Assembly (NCBI RefSeq): GCF_026241225.1
Contig: NZ_JAPFQP010000001.1
Coordinates: 992,001 to 1,056,000, forward strand
Length of the DNA: 64,000 bases
Source of the DNA: Lentiprolixibacter aurantiacus
GTDB taxonomy: Bacteria > Bacteroidota > Bacteroidia > Flavobacteriales > Flavobacteriaceae
Reading direction: 5' to 3'
The first letter of the stretch is position 1. The number at the start of each line of letters is the position of its first letter. A program made the translations under genes and the position numbers. Positions 9,792 to 18,571 of this stretch are shown here, one piece after another. The notes beneath the pieces were generated by a model. It did no database searches. It worked only from the letters and a program-made list of their open reading frames with translations, and was not told the DNA's origin.

Positions 9792-10206
9792 GCCCTTCTT
9801 CCTTCAAAAAATTTTGCAGGTATTCCCGAATCTCATTCCGGGTGTTTTCAAAAGCCTGGTGAATTTCCTCTTTGGTTCCCTCTACCTTGGAAGGATCACT
9901 AAAATTATGGTGCAGTCTCCTGGCACTTTTTGAGGGTATAAAGGGACAGTTCTCTTTGGCGTGATCGCAAACAGTGATTATGTAATCCCAGGCGATGCCT
10001 TCATATTCATCCACATGGTTGGAGGTATGGCCGCTGATGTCTATTTCATCTTCGGCCATGATGGATACTGCTCCTGGATTTAATCCGTGGGTTTCAATTC
10101 CCGCGCTGTATACGGCTAGTTTTCCCTTGGAGAGAGCGTTCAGATAGCCATGTGCCATTTGGCTGCGACAGGAATTACCAGTACAGAGTACTAAAATATT
10201 TTTCAT
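9784..10206 (-). CDS. arsC: Arsenate reductase, low-molecular-weight phosphatase fold
   Basis: 140 residues from the ATG at 10206, chosen because MKNILVLCTGNSCRS is the family N-terminus. A start further upstream at 10314 would overlap the acetyltransferase gene and add an unrelated tail. The P-loop C-x5-R is at residues 8-14, and two further cysteines in ITVCDHAKENC supply the thioredoxin-coupled disulfide cascade. It reduces arsenate to arsenite. Last gene of the ars operon; its end overlaps the convergent olsF-like gene by 8 bases. Confidence 0.92.
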   Translation of the reverse strand: MKNILVLCTGNSCRSQMAHGYLNALSKGKLAVYSAGIETHGLNPGAVSIMAEDEIDISGHTSNHVDEYEGIAWDYIITVCDHAKENCPFIPSKSARRLHHNFSDPSKVEGTKEEIHQAFENTRNEIREYLQNFLKEEGLN

Positions 10207-10264
10207 TGCAGGTTTAATTTCTTTATAATAGGTTTTCAATTTCTTTTGTTCGGTCCAAGAATTA

Positions 10265-10765
10265 CTAATCCAGCCCCACTTTGTTACTTCTTCTTTCGAA
10301 TATGAGATTGTCATACCACAACCCGTTAAGTTTCCCGATCCTTTCCCGCTTTCCCAGAAAACGGAACCCCATTTTTTTGTGTAAACTTATGCTTCCCTGA
10401 TTCTCAGGGAAAATTCCTGCCTGCAGAGTCCAGAACCCTTCCTTTTCACTCGCTTTTATCAAAACTTCCAAAAGAGCCTGGCCCATGCCCCTTCCTCTGG
10501 AATTTTTGCCAACATAGATACTTACTTCTGCAACACCGCCATAAACACATCTGCCGGAGACGGGTGACAATGCCGCCCAGCCTATAATCTCTCCGGAATC
10601 TTCAGAAACAAATCTGCAGGATTCGAAATGGGCAGCATCCCAATCGGAATAGTCTGGTACTGCTGTTTCAAAAGTAGCATAACCGGTATCAATTCCCTCC
10701 TGGTAGATCCTGCTTACGTGGGACCAGTCTGCGCTTTCCATATTCCTGATTATGAAGGCGGCCAT
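10265..10765 (-). CDS. arsN: ArsN-type GNAT acetyltransferase (phosphinothricin acetyltransferase family)
   Basis: 166 residues. The domain has the phosphinothricin/arsinothricin acetyltransferase pattern: IYQEGIDTGYATFET near the N-terminus, VYVGKNSRGRGMGQALL-type acetyl-CoA loop, and a late GKLNGLWYDNLIFERR. It sits inside the ars operon between the DUF6428 gene and arsC. Known ArsN1 enzymes detoxify the organoarsenical arsinothricin by N-acetylation. The family is clear; arsinothricin as the substrate here is inferred from context. Confidence 0.78.
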   Translation of the reverse strand: MAAFIIRNMESADWSHVSRIYQEGIDTGYATFETAVPDYSDWDAAHFESCRFVSEDSGEIIGWAALSPVSGRCVYGGVAEVSIYVGKNSRGRGMGQALLEVLIKASEKEGFWTLQAGIFPENQGSISLHKKMGFRFLGKRERIGKLNGLWYDNLIFERRSNKVGLD

Positions 10766-10786
10766 GGGGTAATAAAGTTAATTAGC

Positions 10787-11275
10787 TTAACAGCAACCGC
10801 TTCCCGGAGCGCATTTAGTGGCCGGAGTACTCAGGACTTCTTCCGGGATGCCACATTCGGATTTGGCCTTACAGTCGGTTATGTCGGGGGCCAGTTTAAC
10901 CCTGAGTTGTTGCGTTTCTATATCTACGCCCATAACCGGTAATTGGGCTGTATGAAAGTTGGCATTGCCGTATTCAAACTTTAGTATCGCATCCTGCTGT
11001 AAGGGTTTTATTTTGTCGACCCTGTTGATTATACTCATAGCCTTAAAGGCACTCATATAGCTTCTGGACTCTTTTTCAACCGGACTCTCCCAAAGCTGTA
11101 TTACGGTTTCCTTCCAGAAATCTGTACCTGCTCCACAGTCGACAGTGTCCACACTTACATTTTTTATTTCTGTGATATGGTAGTTGGGAGCCACGGTCTC
11201 GCCATGCCTATATTCAAATAGGAGGCTTTTGCCGGGATTTTGTTCAAGAAGCTCAATAAATTCTCTTGTTTTCAT
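10787..11275 (-). CDS. DUF6428 family protein of the ars operon
   Basis: 162 residues from the ATG at 11275 (MKTREFIELLEQNPG). A longer reading from 11323 would run into arsR and is not favoured. Soluble, with no known catalytic motif. The C-terminus is cysteine-rich and ends APGSGCC, with two more cysteines just before (CKAKSEC), a plausible thiol site for arsenite. It lies 10 bases after arsR, as this family does in many Bacteroidota ars operons. Molecular function unknown; a role in arsenic handling is inferred from linkage and cysteines. Confidence 0.75.
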   Translation of the reverse strand: MKTREFIELLEQNPGKSLLFEYRHGETVAPNYHITEIKNVSVDTVDCGAGTDFWKETVIQLWESPVEKESRSYMSAFKAMSIINRVDKIKPLQQDAILKFEYGNANFHTAQLPVMGVDIETQQLRVKLAPDITDCKAKSECGIPEEVLSTPATKCAPGSGCC

Positions 11276-11285
11276 GGTTTTTGTT

Positions 11286-11609
11286 TTAGCAACAATTAAT
11301 TGATGTTTGATCAAAAAAGTCATTCAGGCCCTCCTGAACGGATTTCCACTTGTCAGCGTTAAGGCAGTAGCATACTTTTTTCCCTTCAATTTCACCCTGA
11401 ATGAGGCCAATGCTCTTGAGTTCCTTCAGGTGCTGGGAAATTGTGGGTTGGGCCAGTCCTACTTCGGATACGATATCCTTGCAAATACAGGACTTCTGTT
11501 CACTTATGTATTCAAGAATAGCAATTCGTGCAGGATGGGCCAGTACCCTGAAGATCTGTGCCAGTTCATTTTGGCGGTCACTGAATATTTGTGATTTGGT
11601 CAGGCCCAT
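11286..11609 (-). CDS. arsR: ArsR/SmtB family arsenic-responsive repressor
   Basis: 107 residues, one winged helix. LAHPARIAILEYI is followed by a SCICKD site (cysteines 41 and 43), the classical metalloid-binding position. GLAQPTISQHLKELKSIGLI is the recognition helix. Two more cysteine pairs are present (80/82 and a terminal CC at 106-107). It is the first gene of the operon and likely represses itself through the palindrome just upstream. Confidence 0.92.
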   Translation of the reverse strand: MGLTKSQIFSDRQNELAQIFRVLAHPARIAILEYISEQKSCICKDIVSEVGLAQPTISQHLKELKSIGLIQGEIEGKKVCYCLNADKWKSVQEGLNDFFDQTSINCC

Positions 11610-11619
11610 ATTTTTATTT

Positions 11620-11635
11620 TAATATTGCAATATTA
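11620..11635. promoter_or_regulatory. Candidate ArsR operator
   Basis: TAATATTGCAATATTA is a perfect 16-base palindrome placed 11 bases upstream of the arsR start codon. Its size and position match sites bound by dimeric ArsR-family repressors. Confidence 0.7.
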
Positions 11636-11651
11636 CGATAATAAATAAAAC

Positions 11652-11680
11652 AAAAAAAGCCGGAATAGGAATCCGGCTAA
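11652..11680 (-). terminator. Terminator after the TM2 gene
   Basis: Stem AGCCGGA/TCCGGCT with a 7-base loop lies just past the stop at 11685 and is followed on the minus strand by a run of U. Confidence 0.8.
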
Positions 11681-11684
11681 TTTT

Positions 11685-12122
11685 TTAGAACCAGGGTTTT
11701 TTGCCAGCCTGGTAAGTGTTGTAAAAATCCTCATCGGATTTGGTAAGATAGATGATGCCTTCAATAAGCCCGATAAGCCCGGTGATCCAAACGATAAAAA
11801 CGCCAATCCCAATGCAACTGAGAGCAAACCCGACCAAAGTTAAGGCCAGCAGAATAATACCCTCCTTCTGGTATCCCAGCACAAATTTGTGTATGCCTAA
11901 AGATCCCAGGACTATAGCCAGGATTCCGGCCAGAATTTTCTTGTTATCCCCGCCACCGGCATCTTTAAGTCCCTCCTGAAATTCCTGTGCAGTTTTCTTT
12001 GCCTCTTCGGCAAAATCACCGGCTTTTTCCTTGGCTTCTTCCGCCGCCTCCTTGGCAGTTTCTTTGGCGTCTTCAAAGACCTTCTTGGCCTTATCTCCTA
12101 AATCTTGTTTATCGTCGGACAT
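11685..12122 (-). CDS. TM2-domain membrane protein with charged helical N-terminus
   Basis: 145 residues. The first 55 are a highly charged Lys/Glu/Ala repeat (AKETAKEAAEEAKEKAG), resembling LEA/YtxH-type amphipathic helices. Residues about 60-130 form a TM2 domain: two hydrophobic helices around a GSLGIHKFVLGY motif and a short hairpin. TM2 proteins are widespread and mostly uncharacterised. Monocistronic: its own terminator follows and a 100-base gap precedes it. Confidence 0.8.
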   Translation of the reverse strand: MSDDKQDLGDKAKKVFEDAKETAKEAAEEAKEKAGDFAEEAKKTAQEFQEGLKDAGGGDNKKILAGILAIVLGSLGIHKFVLGYQKEGIILLALTLVGFALSCIGIGVFIVWITGLIGLIEGIIYLTKSDEDFYNTYQAGKKPWF

Positions 12123-12223
12123 GGTATGAGTTGTTGGTTAATAGTTTTTAAATGTAGGAAAATATTTGTTTCAGTAAAACAGGGAAACCGAATTTAAAAA
12201 CTATTGACAAACAGTGCCTTAGA

Positions 12224-12610
12224 TTAAAGAAAAGCGCTGTCCACTGGCTCCCAAAGTTCTATCTTGTTTCCTTCCGGATCCATGATCCAGCCGAACTTAC
12301 CGTAATCATATTCCTGCATTTCCCCAACAATCGTTACTCCTTCTTCCTTCAAAACGGCTAGTAATTCAACCAGATTTTCAACGCGAAAATTCATCATAAA
12401 CGGTTTTTCGCTTGGTTTGAAGTAGGCAGTATCTTCTTTAAATGGGCTCCATTGAGTAGAACAGGCTTTACCTGCATCGTCTTTCCACCAGAAAGTACAT
12501 CCGTATTGATCTGTATTGAGACCCAGATGATCCTGGTACCATGTCTTGATTTTATCCGGATTACCGGTTTTGAAAAAGAACCCACCCAGACCAGTTACTC
12601 TTTTTTCCAT
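12224..12610 (-). CDS. VOC superfamily (glyoxalase/bleomycin resistance-like) protein
   Basis: 128 residues forming two beta-alpha-beta-beta-beta modules. GGFFFKTGNPDKIKTWYQDHLGL opens the first and GKFGWIMDPEGNKIELWEP closes the second, with the conserved metal-ligand glutamate in IELWE. The substrate is not identifiable. Last of a short three-gene run with 5- and 6-base spacings after DUF1801 and DUF4199. Confidence 0.82.
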   Translation of the reverse strand: MEKRVTGLGGFFFKTGNPDKIKTWYQDHLGLNTDQYGCTFWWKDDAGKACSTQWSPFKEDTAYFKPSEKPFMMNFRVENLVELLAVLKEEGVTIVGEMQEYDYGKFGWIMDPEGNKIELWEPVDSAFL

Positions 12611-12615
12611 ATTGC

Positions 12616-13071
12616 TTATCGTTTTACTGTATTTTCATAGGTGCGGATCCAATCAGCCACACTTATTTTACTTACCAGTTCCCCGAGGAGTTCGTAGGGA
12701 ATATCATTCGGATTTTTGAAACGGATGCAGCTTTTGCCCATATCCAGCTTGCGTTTACTGTGTTTGGGGAATTCTGTGGTAAACCATTCCAACAGTTCAG
12801 GATCGGAATATATCCCCATATGGTAAAACCCGATATGGTTCTTTTGGGAAGCCAGGTTCAAAAAGGGGAGGGGTAATTCCGGGCTGCAATGGTATCCATC
12901 CTGATAAATGCTGTGTGGTACCACATAACCTATCATCCCGTAATTCATGGTTTCCTCAAAACCTTCAGGGAGGTTGTTGAGGACTACCCGCCTTAATTTT
13001 TCCATCACTTCCTTCCGTTCGGGAGGTAATTCAGCCAGATAGGCTTCCGGAGTTTTCGCTTTCGATATCAT
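12616..13071 (-). CDS. DUF1801 domain protein
   Basis: 151 residues, soluble. The YLAELPPERKEVMEKLRRVV opening and MNYGMIGYVVPHSIY segment match the YdhG/DUF1801 fold, related to the iron chaperone frataxin-like Fra domain group. The CIRFKNPNDIPYELL segment near the C-terminus is also typical. Function unknown. Coupled with VOC and DUF4199 genes. Confidence 0.8.
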   Translation of the reverse strand: MISKAKTPEAYLAELPPERKEVMEKLRRVVLNNLPEGFEETMNYGMIGYVVPHSIYQDGYHCSPELPLPFLNLASQKNHIGFYHMGIYSDPELLEWFTTEFPKHSKRKLDMGKSCIRFKNPNDIPYELLGELVSKISVADWIRTYENTVKR

Positions 13072-13077
13072 GTGGCT

Positions 13078-13536
13078 TTATTTTTTTTGAAGGATCAATG
13101 CCGAGATAATGGAGATAATGAGACCCAATATAGTCACTGTTGCAAACATCAGGAGGGCGGCCAGTCCACTGGTAAATTCAGGGATTTCACCTTTATACCC
13201 CTGGTTACGCATAGCTATTTCGTATTCTTCAAAGAAATTGGGGTTGATTGCTGTAGTGTAGATGTAATCGGCGATACCAAAGCCTACAGCCGTGATCAGG
13301 GAGATTAAAAGACCAATGATCAGCGCCTTTCCAAAATTCACCCTTCCCTCGTTTTCCCTGTCCCGGAAATGCTTGATCCCGAAAAAAACAAAGATCAGGG
13401 AGACGATCATTGAGGTGTAGCCCAGTACTTCCTGAGTACTGTAGGACAGTTCCTGCCCAAAGTACAGGGCCCCTAAAAAAATTACTATGGCAAAGATAAG
13501 GCCATAGATGCCAAATTTAATTACAGTTGTTTTCAT
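13078..13536 (-). CDS. DUF4199 family membrane protein
   Basis: 152 residues from the ATG at 13536 (MKTTVIKFGIYG); an in-frame ATG at 13563 would add nine unlikely residues. Four predicted transmembrane helices with a REN/FGKALIIG loop, as in DUF4199 proteins common in Bacteroidota. First gene of the DUF4199-DUF1801-VOC set. The preceding 100 bases hold repeated GGTACTTT boxes. Function unknown. Confidence 0.8.
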   Translation of the reverse strand: MKTTVIKFGIYGLIFAIVIFLGALYFGQELSYSTQEVLGYTSMIVSLIFVFFGIKHFRDRENEGRVNFGKALIIGLLISLITAVGFGIADYIYTTAINPNFFEEYEIAMRNQGYKGEIPEFTSGLAALLMFATVTILGLIISIISALILQKK

Positions 13537-13562
13537 AGAACGATGCGTTTTGATTTCTCCCA

Positions 13563-13627
13563 AAAGTACCGGGTCTTTTGTCCGCGAGACTCATACTAAA
13601 GTACCAAAAAGCTCCAACTAAAGTACC
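13563..13627 (-). promoter_or_regulatory. Three GGTACTTT boxes between the LuxR gene and DUF4199
   Basis: On the minus strand GGTACTTT occurs at 13620-13627, 13598-13605 and 13563-13570. The first two sit inside a longer shared TTGGTACTTTAGT, exactly 22 bases (two helical turns) apart. They lie between the stop of a LuxR-type regulator gene and the start of the DUF4199 operon, so they are candidate binding sites for that regulator. Confidence 0.5.
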
Positions 13628-13637
13628 AATCAGGCAT

Positions 13638-14048
13638 TTACAGTATGTTCAGTTGCCTGGCGATCTTAACTGCCTGGGTACGTCTCTGGGCATTTAGTTT
13701 TAGCAGCAGGTTGGATACATGGGTCTTCACGGTGCTTTCAGACAGGTAGAGTTTATCTGCAATTTCCCTGTTGGAAAGTCCTCTGGAGATTTCCTGCAAT
13801 ACCTCGTACTCCCTTTTACTCAGGCCCAGTTCAGCGATTTTGTCTGTATCAACCTCCGACGTATTGTTCGTTTTTGAAGAGAGGCTTTTTTTGTTCAGGT
13901 ATATCCCGATGAAGAAAAAGGCCAGGGCTACGGCGGCGATGACAAGTTCAATCTTCAGATTACCACCAACTACTGCATAGGTGCTTAGTTTAAAGAGCAA
14001 CATTATGGCTATTGCCAGGAAACCAAATATCCAAACCGTCTTTCTCAC
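13638..14048 (-). CDS. Membrane-anchored LuxR-type transcriptional regulator
   Basis: 136 residues. Two transmembrane helices (about 5-25 and 33-51) are followed by a linker and a LuxR/FixJ-type helix-turn-helix at 74-135 (LSKREYEVLQEISRGLSNREIADKL, then STVKTHVSNLLLKL). There is no receiver domain. Such short membrane LuxR proteins occur next to DUF4199 genes in Flavobacteriia. It starts 9 bases after the dehydrogenase gene stop and precedes the boxed region upstream of DUF4199. Signal sensed is unknown. Confidence 0.85.
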   Translation of the reverse strand: MRKTVWIFGFLAIAIMLLFKLSTYAVVGGNLKIELVIAAVALAFFFIGIYLNKKSLSSKTNNTSEVDTDKIAELGLSKREYEVLQEISRGLSNREIADKLYLSESTVKTHVSNLLLKLNAQRRTQAVKIARQLNIL

Positions 14049-14057
14049 CTAATAAAG

Positions 14058-14996
14058 TTATGAAAATCTCAGGCTGATCTTATTCAGTATTGTTTGGGCC
14101 AGTTTTACCTTGCTCTCCCTGCTCCATCCTGCTACATGGGGGGTAAGCAATACATTGTTAGCCTTTATTAGGTATTGAAAAGCCTCAGGCAAATCACCTT
14201 TTGCAAAGAGGTTTTCAAATGACGATTTCTCATATTCCAGTACATCCAGCCCGGCCCCCAGTATTTTACCGGATTTCAGTGCTTCAACCAGGTCTATTGT
14301 ATTTACACATTTTCCCCTGGCGGTATTGAGGAACCAGATGGGTTTGTGAAAGGCCTGGATGAAATCGGCATTGATCATGTTTGTGGTAAGAGGTGTTTGG
14401 GGTACATGAAGGCTCAGTACGTCCGTTCTTTGCTGCAGTTCCATAATGCCTACCTGACGCGCATTGGCATCGCCAACACCACCCAGAATATCGTAGCAGA
14501 TTACCTCCACATCAAAACCGCCTAGTTTTTGTGCAAAGGCCTTACCCATATTGCCGTAGCCAATAATCCCAACGATTTTACCATCCAGTTCAACACCTCG
14601 GTTTCCTTCCCTGTCCCAGATACCCCGTTGAATTTCCCGGTGGGCTTTATTGAAATTGTTGAACAGGGATAACAGCATGCCCAGGGTATGTTCCCCTACG
14701 GCATTCCGGTTACCTTCCGGGGCCGCAGCCAGGAAAATATCCTGTTCCATGGCATAATAGGTGTCTATGTTCTCAAGACCAGCGCCTACCCGTCCTATGA
14801 ACTTGAGGTTGGTGGCCTTCTCCAGAAATGACCTGTCCAGGGTAATGCGGCTTCGGATAATAATGCCATCGTATTCAGCGATGACTTTTTCGATATCTTC
14901 CTTGCCAGAGGAATAGTCGGCCACGTTCTCATAACCGAGCTTTTCAAGTCCTTCCCATAATAGTGGGTGGTTGGTATCCAGGTGAAGTACTTTCAT
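14058..14996 (-). CDS. D-isomer-specific 2-hydroxyacid dehydrogenase (phosphoglycerate dehydrogenase-like)
   Basis: 312 residues. The Rossmann motif IGYGNMGKAFAQKL (about 140-155) binds NAD. Catalytic residues sit in the expected places: arginine in NTARGK, glutamate in LDVLEYE, and histidine in LTPHVAGW. No ACT or serine-sensing domain follows, so it is not a full-length regulated SerA. It begins one base before the end of the cupin gene, in the nitrilase-cupin-dehydrogenase-luxR run. Confidence 0.87.
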   Translation of the reverse strand: MKVLHLDTNHPLLWEGLEKLGYENVADYSSGKEDIEKVIAEYDGIIIRSRITLDRSFLEKATNLKFIGRVGAGLENIDTYYAMEQDIFLAAAPEGNRNAVGEHTLGMLLSLFNNFNKAHREIQRGIWDREGNRGVELDGKIVGIIGYGNMGKAFAQKLGGFDVEVICYDILGGVGDANARQVGIMELQQRTDVLSLHVPQTPLTTNMINADFIQAFHKPIWFLNTARGKCVNTIDLVEALKSGKILGAGLDVLEYEKSSFENLFAKGDLPEAFQYLIKANNVLLTPHVAGWSRESKVKLAQTILNKISLRFS

Positions 14997-15362
14997 TTAA
15001 ATTTTCGGATAGTGTGTTTTTGTCCTTTCGTCCTTTACAGAGCCGGTATGTTTAGTGCTTTTCTTTTCGAATAACATCAGATGCACTTCCTCCCCATTTG
15101 CTGTTGAAGGGCAATGTTCCACGCCCTTGGGCACCACAATTAGCTCGCCTTCCCGGACTATTTCTGTTCGATCCCTGAACTGCATCTGCAGGGTTCCCCT
15201 GATAACCAAAAATAATTCGTCCTCTTCTTTATGCTTGTGCCATACAAAATCGCCTTTAACCTTGGCCAGCAGCACCTGCATATCTTCAATTTCAGCAATT
15301 TGATGGGGATGCCAATGGGCACTGAATGCCTTTAATTTTGCTTTTAGATTTATCGGAGTCAT
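14997..15362 (-). CDS. Small cupin domain protein
   Basis: 121 residues with one cupin barrel. FVWHKHKEEDELFLVIRG contains the first metal-binding motif (two histidines and a glutamate), and GELIVVPKGVEHCPST the second. Reaction unknown. It overlaps the nitrilase gene by 4 bases and abuts the dehydrogenase gene directly. Confidence 0.85.
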   Translation of the reverse strand: MTPINLKAKLKAFSAHWHPHQIAEIEDMQVLLAKVKGDFVWHKHKEEDELFLVIRGTLQMQFRDRTEIVREGELIVVPKGVEHCPSTANGEEVHLMLFEKKSTKHTGSVKDERTKTHYPKI

Positions 15363-16285
15363 GCCTGTTCTTTTCGTATGTCTGGTTGGCCTTTTACTTC
15401 AAACCGGAAGATATCATTTCTGCTGTAGTGCCCAACAGGGTCAAAATCCAGCCTGCTTTGGCTCACTTCGTCCAGGTCAAGCGAACATACCAGGGCCCCT
15501 ACCCTATTCCATAGGGGGCCCTCAATGATCTTGCCCAGGGGGGATATAATTACGCTGCCACCCGGACAGATTTCCTCGGTTTGATCGGGTAATAAGTTTT
15601 GATAGGTTTCCGGATACATGGACCTGGTAAAGTACTGATTGCAGCCTATCACAAAACATCGTCCTTCCAGGGCAATGTGCTTCAAACTGTCTATCCATTC
15701 CGGTCGTGCATCCGCTGTAGGAGCCAGGTATATATGGACACCTTTCCGGTACATGGAGAGCCTGGCCAGGGGCATATAGTTCTCCCAACAGATCAGTCCC
15801 CCCAATCGTCCCACCCTGGTGTCAAAGGTCACTAATGTGGATGCATCCCCTTCTGCCCATACGATTCGTTCTGTACCTGTAGGCTTTATTTTTCTGTGTA
15901 CCCCCAGGAAACCCCCTGATGGTGAAATGTATACCATGGAACAGTACAAACTGCCATGATCTGCCTCTTTTTCAGTTACCCCCAAAACCAGGTAAACCCC
16001 ATTTTCATGAGCAACTTCTTCCAGAAATTCAATATCCCTTCCCTGAAGGGAAATGCTTTGCCGGTGATACTCTTCATAGAGTTTCCTGCCCTGGCTGGTT
16101 CGATTGCCAATTGTGGCTCCAAAGGTGAACCCCCTGGGATAACCGGGGATGAATGATTCCGGAAACACCAGCAATTCACAGCCCTTTTCCGCATAAATTT
16201 TGCATAAAGCTGAAACCTTTTGCAAGCAGGCTTCCTTATCGAAAAAAACCGGGCTTTCCTGAATAACGGCAACTTTAACCTTCAT
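15359..16285 (-). CDS. Nitrilase family carbon-nitrogen hydrolase
   Basis: 308 residues. The catalytic triad is visible: glutamate 43 in FPESFIPGYP, lysine 132 in HRKIKPT, and cysteine 166 in GGLICWENYMP. The latter context, with WEN after the cysteine, is that of true nitrilases (branch 1) rather than amidases. Expected to hydrolyse an organic nitrile to the acid and ammonia. Head of the nitrilase-cupin-dehydrogenase run; physiological substrate unknown. Confidence 0.88.
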   Translation of the reverse strand: MKVKVAVIQESPVFFDKEACLQKVSALCKIYAEKGCELLVFPESFIPGYPRGFTFGATIGNRTSQGRKLYEEYHRQSISLQGRDIEFLEEVAHENGVYLVLGVTEKEADHGSLYCSMVYISPSGGFLGVHRKIKPTGTERIVWAEGDASTLVTFDTRVGRLGGLICWENYMPLARLSMYRKGVHIYLAPTADARPEWIDSLKHIALEGRCFVIGCNQYFTRSMYPETYQNLLPDQTEEICPGGSVIISPLGKIIEGPLWNRVGALVCSLDLDEVSQSRLDFDPVGHYSRNDIFRFEVKGQPDIRKEQA

Positions 16286-16350
16286 ATTTCTAAAAGGGGA
16301 GATCTTACACCTTCGTACCCAAGGTAGCTATTTTTTCAAACAAGAGGGCT

Positions 16351-17703
16351 TCAGATACCCAGGATGAGCTTTGCTATCCAAAAATAGATGAGAATCCCGA
16401 AAATATCATTGCTGGTAGTGATAAAGGGGCCTGTGGCAATAGCGGGGTCAATGCCCCTTTTGTGAAGGAACAAAGGAGTGAATGTGCCAATAATTCCAGC
16501 CACTACGATTACTGCAATCAGGGAAATGGATATAGCCAGTGCTGTAGGAAAATTGCCTTTCCAGAACCAGGTGAAAAACAGAAGGACCAGGGCTAGCACC
16601 AGGCCATTCAGGGTAGCCAGCAGGATTTCCTTGACCAATCGATTGGAGATACTGCCTTTAAGGTCGTCGTTCGCAAGTCCCTGCACAATTATTGCACTGG
16701 ATTGAACGCCTACATTTCCTGCCATAGCTGCGATTAGTGGTGTAAAAAAGAACAGTATGGCATGCTTGCTGATCATTTCTTCAAATCCACCCATTATGGC
16801 CGCGGCGCCCACACCTCCGATGAGGCCCAGAAAGAGCCAGGGCAGGCGGGCCCGCGTAAGATCCAGGATGCTGTCGTCCGCTTCAACATCCTGCGAGATC
16901 CCCGCAGCGAGCTGATAATCCTTTTCTGCTTCTTCCTTAATGACATCAACAATATCGTCAATGGTGATACGACCCACCAGTCGGCCAATTTCATCCACAA
17001 CAGGAATGGCCTCCAGGTCGTATTTAGACATGATCCGGGCAACTTCTTCAGGCTTTTCATTCACATTTACGGAATCCACCTTTGGGATGTAGACATCTTT
17101 TATGGGGGCTGTAGTTGATGTGGTCAGCAGATCTTTCAGGGAAAGGCGACCTTTAAGGATATCCTGATCGTCTACCACGTATATGGAATGCACCCTCGTA
17201 ACATTTTCAGCCTGAGTGCGCATTTCCTTTACGCAGGTAAGTACGTTCCAGTTTTCATTCACCTTAACCAGTTCCTTTGCCATGAGACCCCCCGCGGAAT
17301 TCTCTTCGTAGCGCAACAGGTCTACGATCGCTTCGGCGTGATCCCGGTCCTCGATTTCAGAAATTACCTGCTGTACAATTTCCTTCGGAAGCTCGGCTAC
17401 AATATCGGCGGCATCATCCGTATCCAGTTCCTCCAGCTCCTCGGCGATCTCCTTTGATGACAGGTTTTTAAGGATGGCCTCCCTTACATCATCATCCAGT
17501 TCTGTAAGTACATCAGAAGTCTTATCACTATCCAGAAGCTTGATGAGGTAAGTAGCCTGGTCCTCTTCAATTTCGTTGGCAATCTCGGCGACATCCGCAT
17601 AGTGCACATCTTCCAGGATGGAAAGCAACCTGGAATCCTGCTGTTCTTCTATAAGCTGTTCAATTTCAGCAAGCAGTTCGTCTGTAAGCTTAAACGGTGT
17701 CAT
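16351..17703 (-). CDS. mgtE: Magnesium transporter MgtE
   Basis: 450 residues with the standard architecture. An acidic helical N domain (to about 130), two CBS domains (about 135-255) that gate the channel in response to magnesium, and five transmembrane helices (about 280-450), with [13 protein letters not shown] in the pore region. Its start overlaps the rsmA end by 14 bases. No magnesium riboswitch is visible. Confidence 0.95.
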   Translation of the reverse strand: MTPFKLTDELLAEIEQLIEEQQDSRLLSILEDVHYADVAEIANEIEEDQATYLIKLLDSDKTSDVLTELDDDVREAILKNLSSKEIAEELEELDTDDAADIVAELPKEIVQQVISEIEDRDHAEAIVDLLRYEENSAGGLMAKELVKVNENWNVLTCVKEMRTQAENVTRVHSIYVVDDQDILKGRLSLKDLLTTSTTAPIKDVYIPKVDSVNVNEKPEEVARIMSKYDLEAIPVVDEIGRLVGRITIDDIVDVIKEEAEKDYQLAAGISQDVEADDSILDLTRARLPWLFLGLIGGVGAAAIMGGFEEMISKHAILFFFTPLIAAMAGNVGVQSSAIIVQGLANDDLKGSISNRLVKEILLATLNGLVLALVLLFFTWFWKGNFPTALAISISLIAVIVVAGIIGTFTPLFLHKRGIDPAIATGPFITTSNDIFGILIYFWIAKLILGI

Positions 17704-18559
17704 TTTCTATCTTCCGGGTGAGTGCAATAAAATCGGAAACATCCAATTGTTCCGGGCGTTGGTCAAAGATAGTATCTTCTTTTAGATTATCGGATAGGTC
17801 AAAGGTTTTTAAACTATTGCGCAGGGTTTTCCGCCTGTGATTGAAAGCGGCCTTTACTACCCTGAAAAAAAGTGCTTCGTCGCATTCCAATTGGAAGGGT
17901 TGCTTTCTTGCGAGATGGATCACCCCGGACTGTACCTTCGGAGGTGGATCGAATACTTCCGGGTGCACGGTAAAAAGGTAACGAGCCTCATAAAATGCCT
18001 GGGTCAGCACGGAGAGGATACCGTAGGCCTTGCTTCCCTTTTTTTCACATATCCTTTTGGCTACCTCCTTTTGGAACATACCCGAAAATTCAGGTATCCT
18101 GTCCCTGTGCTTGAGCATTTTGAAAACGATTTGTGAGGAAATATTGTATGGAAAGTTTCCGGTAATAGCAAAGTCCTCCCCTGAGAAAAGTGCCGACAGA
18201 TCTTCTTTCAGGAAATCTGCCTCGAGTATTTCCAGCTTTTTGAGGTGGGGCAGCGTTTCAGGGTGCAAGAGAGGGAAATGTTCTTTGAGAAAGGAAACGG
18301 ATTCCGTATCAATTTCCATTACGCATAGCGAGATCTCCTTTTCCAGAAGGAACCTTGTAAGCACACCCATCCCGGGGCCTATTTCCAGTACATTGGAGCA
18401 ATCTTTGAGTAATAGGGTATCCGCGATTTTCCGTGCAATGTTTTCGTCTTTAAGAAAATGCTGGCCCAGATGCTTTTTTGCCCGGACGTCTGAAGAAGCG
18501 CTTTTGCCCTTTGCTGATTGTGATTTTTTCCTGTGAGATCTACCCTGTTTACCTTTCAC
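17690..18559 (-). CDS. rsmA: 16S rRNA (adenine-1518/1519-N6)-dimethyltransferase
   Basis: 289 residues. [20 protein letters not shown], the SAM-binding [16 protein letters not shown] and the catalytic NFPYNIS motif identify KsgA/RsmA. It dimethylates two adjacent adenines in the 3' hairpin of 16S rRNA. The first 26 residues are a basic extension ([13 protein letters not shown]) before the conserved core; no alternative start lies nearer the core. It is in the DUF4286/GGCT-rsmA-mgtE block. Confidence 0.95.
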   Translation of the reverse strand: MKGKQGRSHRKKSQSAKGKSASSDVRAKKHLGQHFLKDENIARKIADTLLLKDCSNVLEIGPGMGVLTRFLLEKEISLCVMEIDTESVSFLKEHFPLLHPETLPHLKKLEILEADFLKEDLSALFSGEDFAITGNFPYNISSQIVFKMLKHRDRIPEFSGMFQKEVAKRICEKKGSKAYGILSVLTQAFYEARYLFTVHPEVFDPPPKVQSGVIHLARKQPFQLECDEALFFRVVKAAFNHRRKTLRNSLKTFDLSDNLKEDTIFDQRPEQLDVSDFIALTRKIENDTV

Positions 18560-18571
18560 CTGTATGTAAGT

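Noticed and set aside
10207-10314. N-terminal extension of arsC to an upstream ATG
   Set aside because: It would overlap the acetyltransferase gene and lacks family similarity; the ATG at 10206 gives a standard N-terminus.
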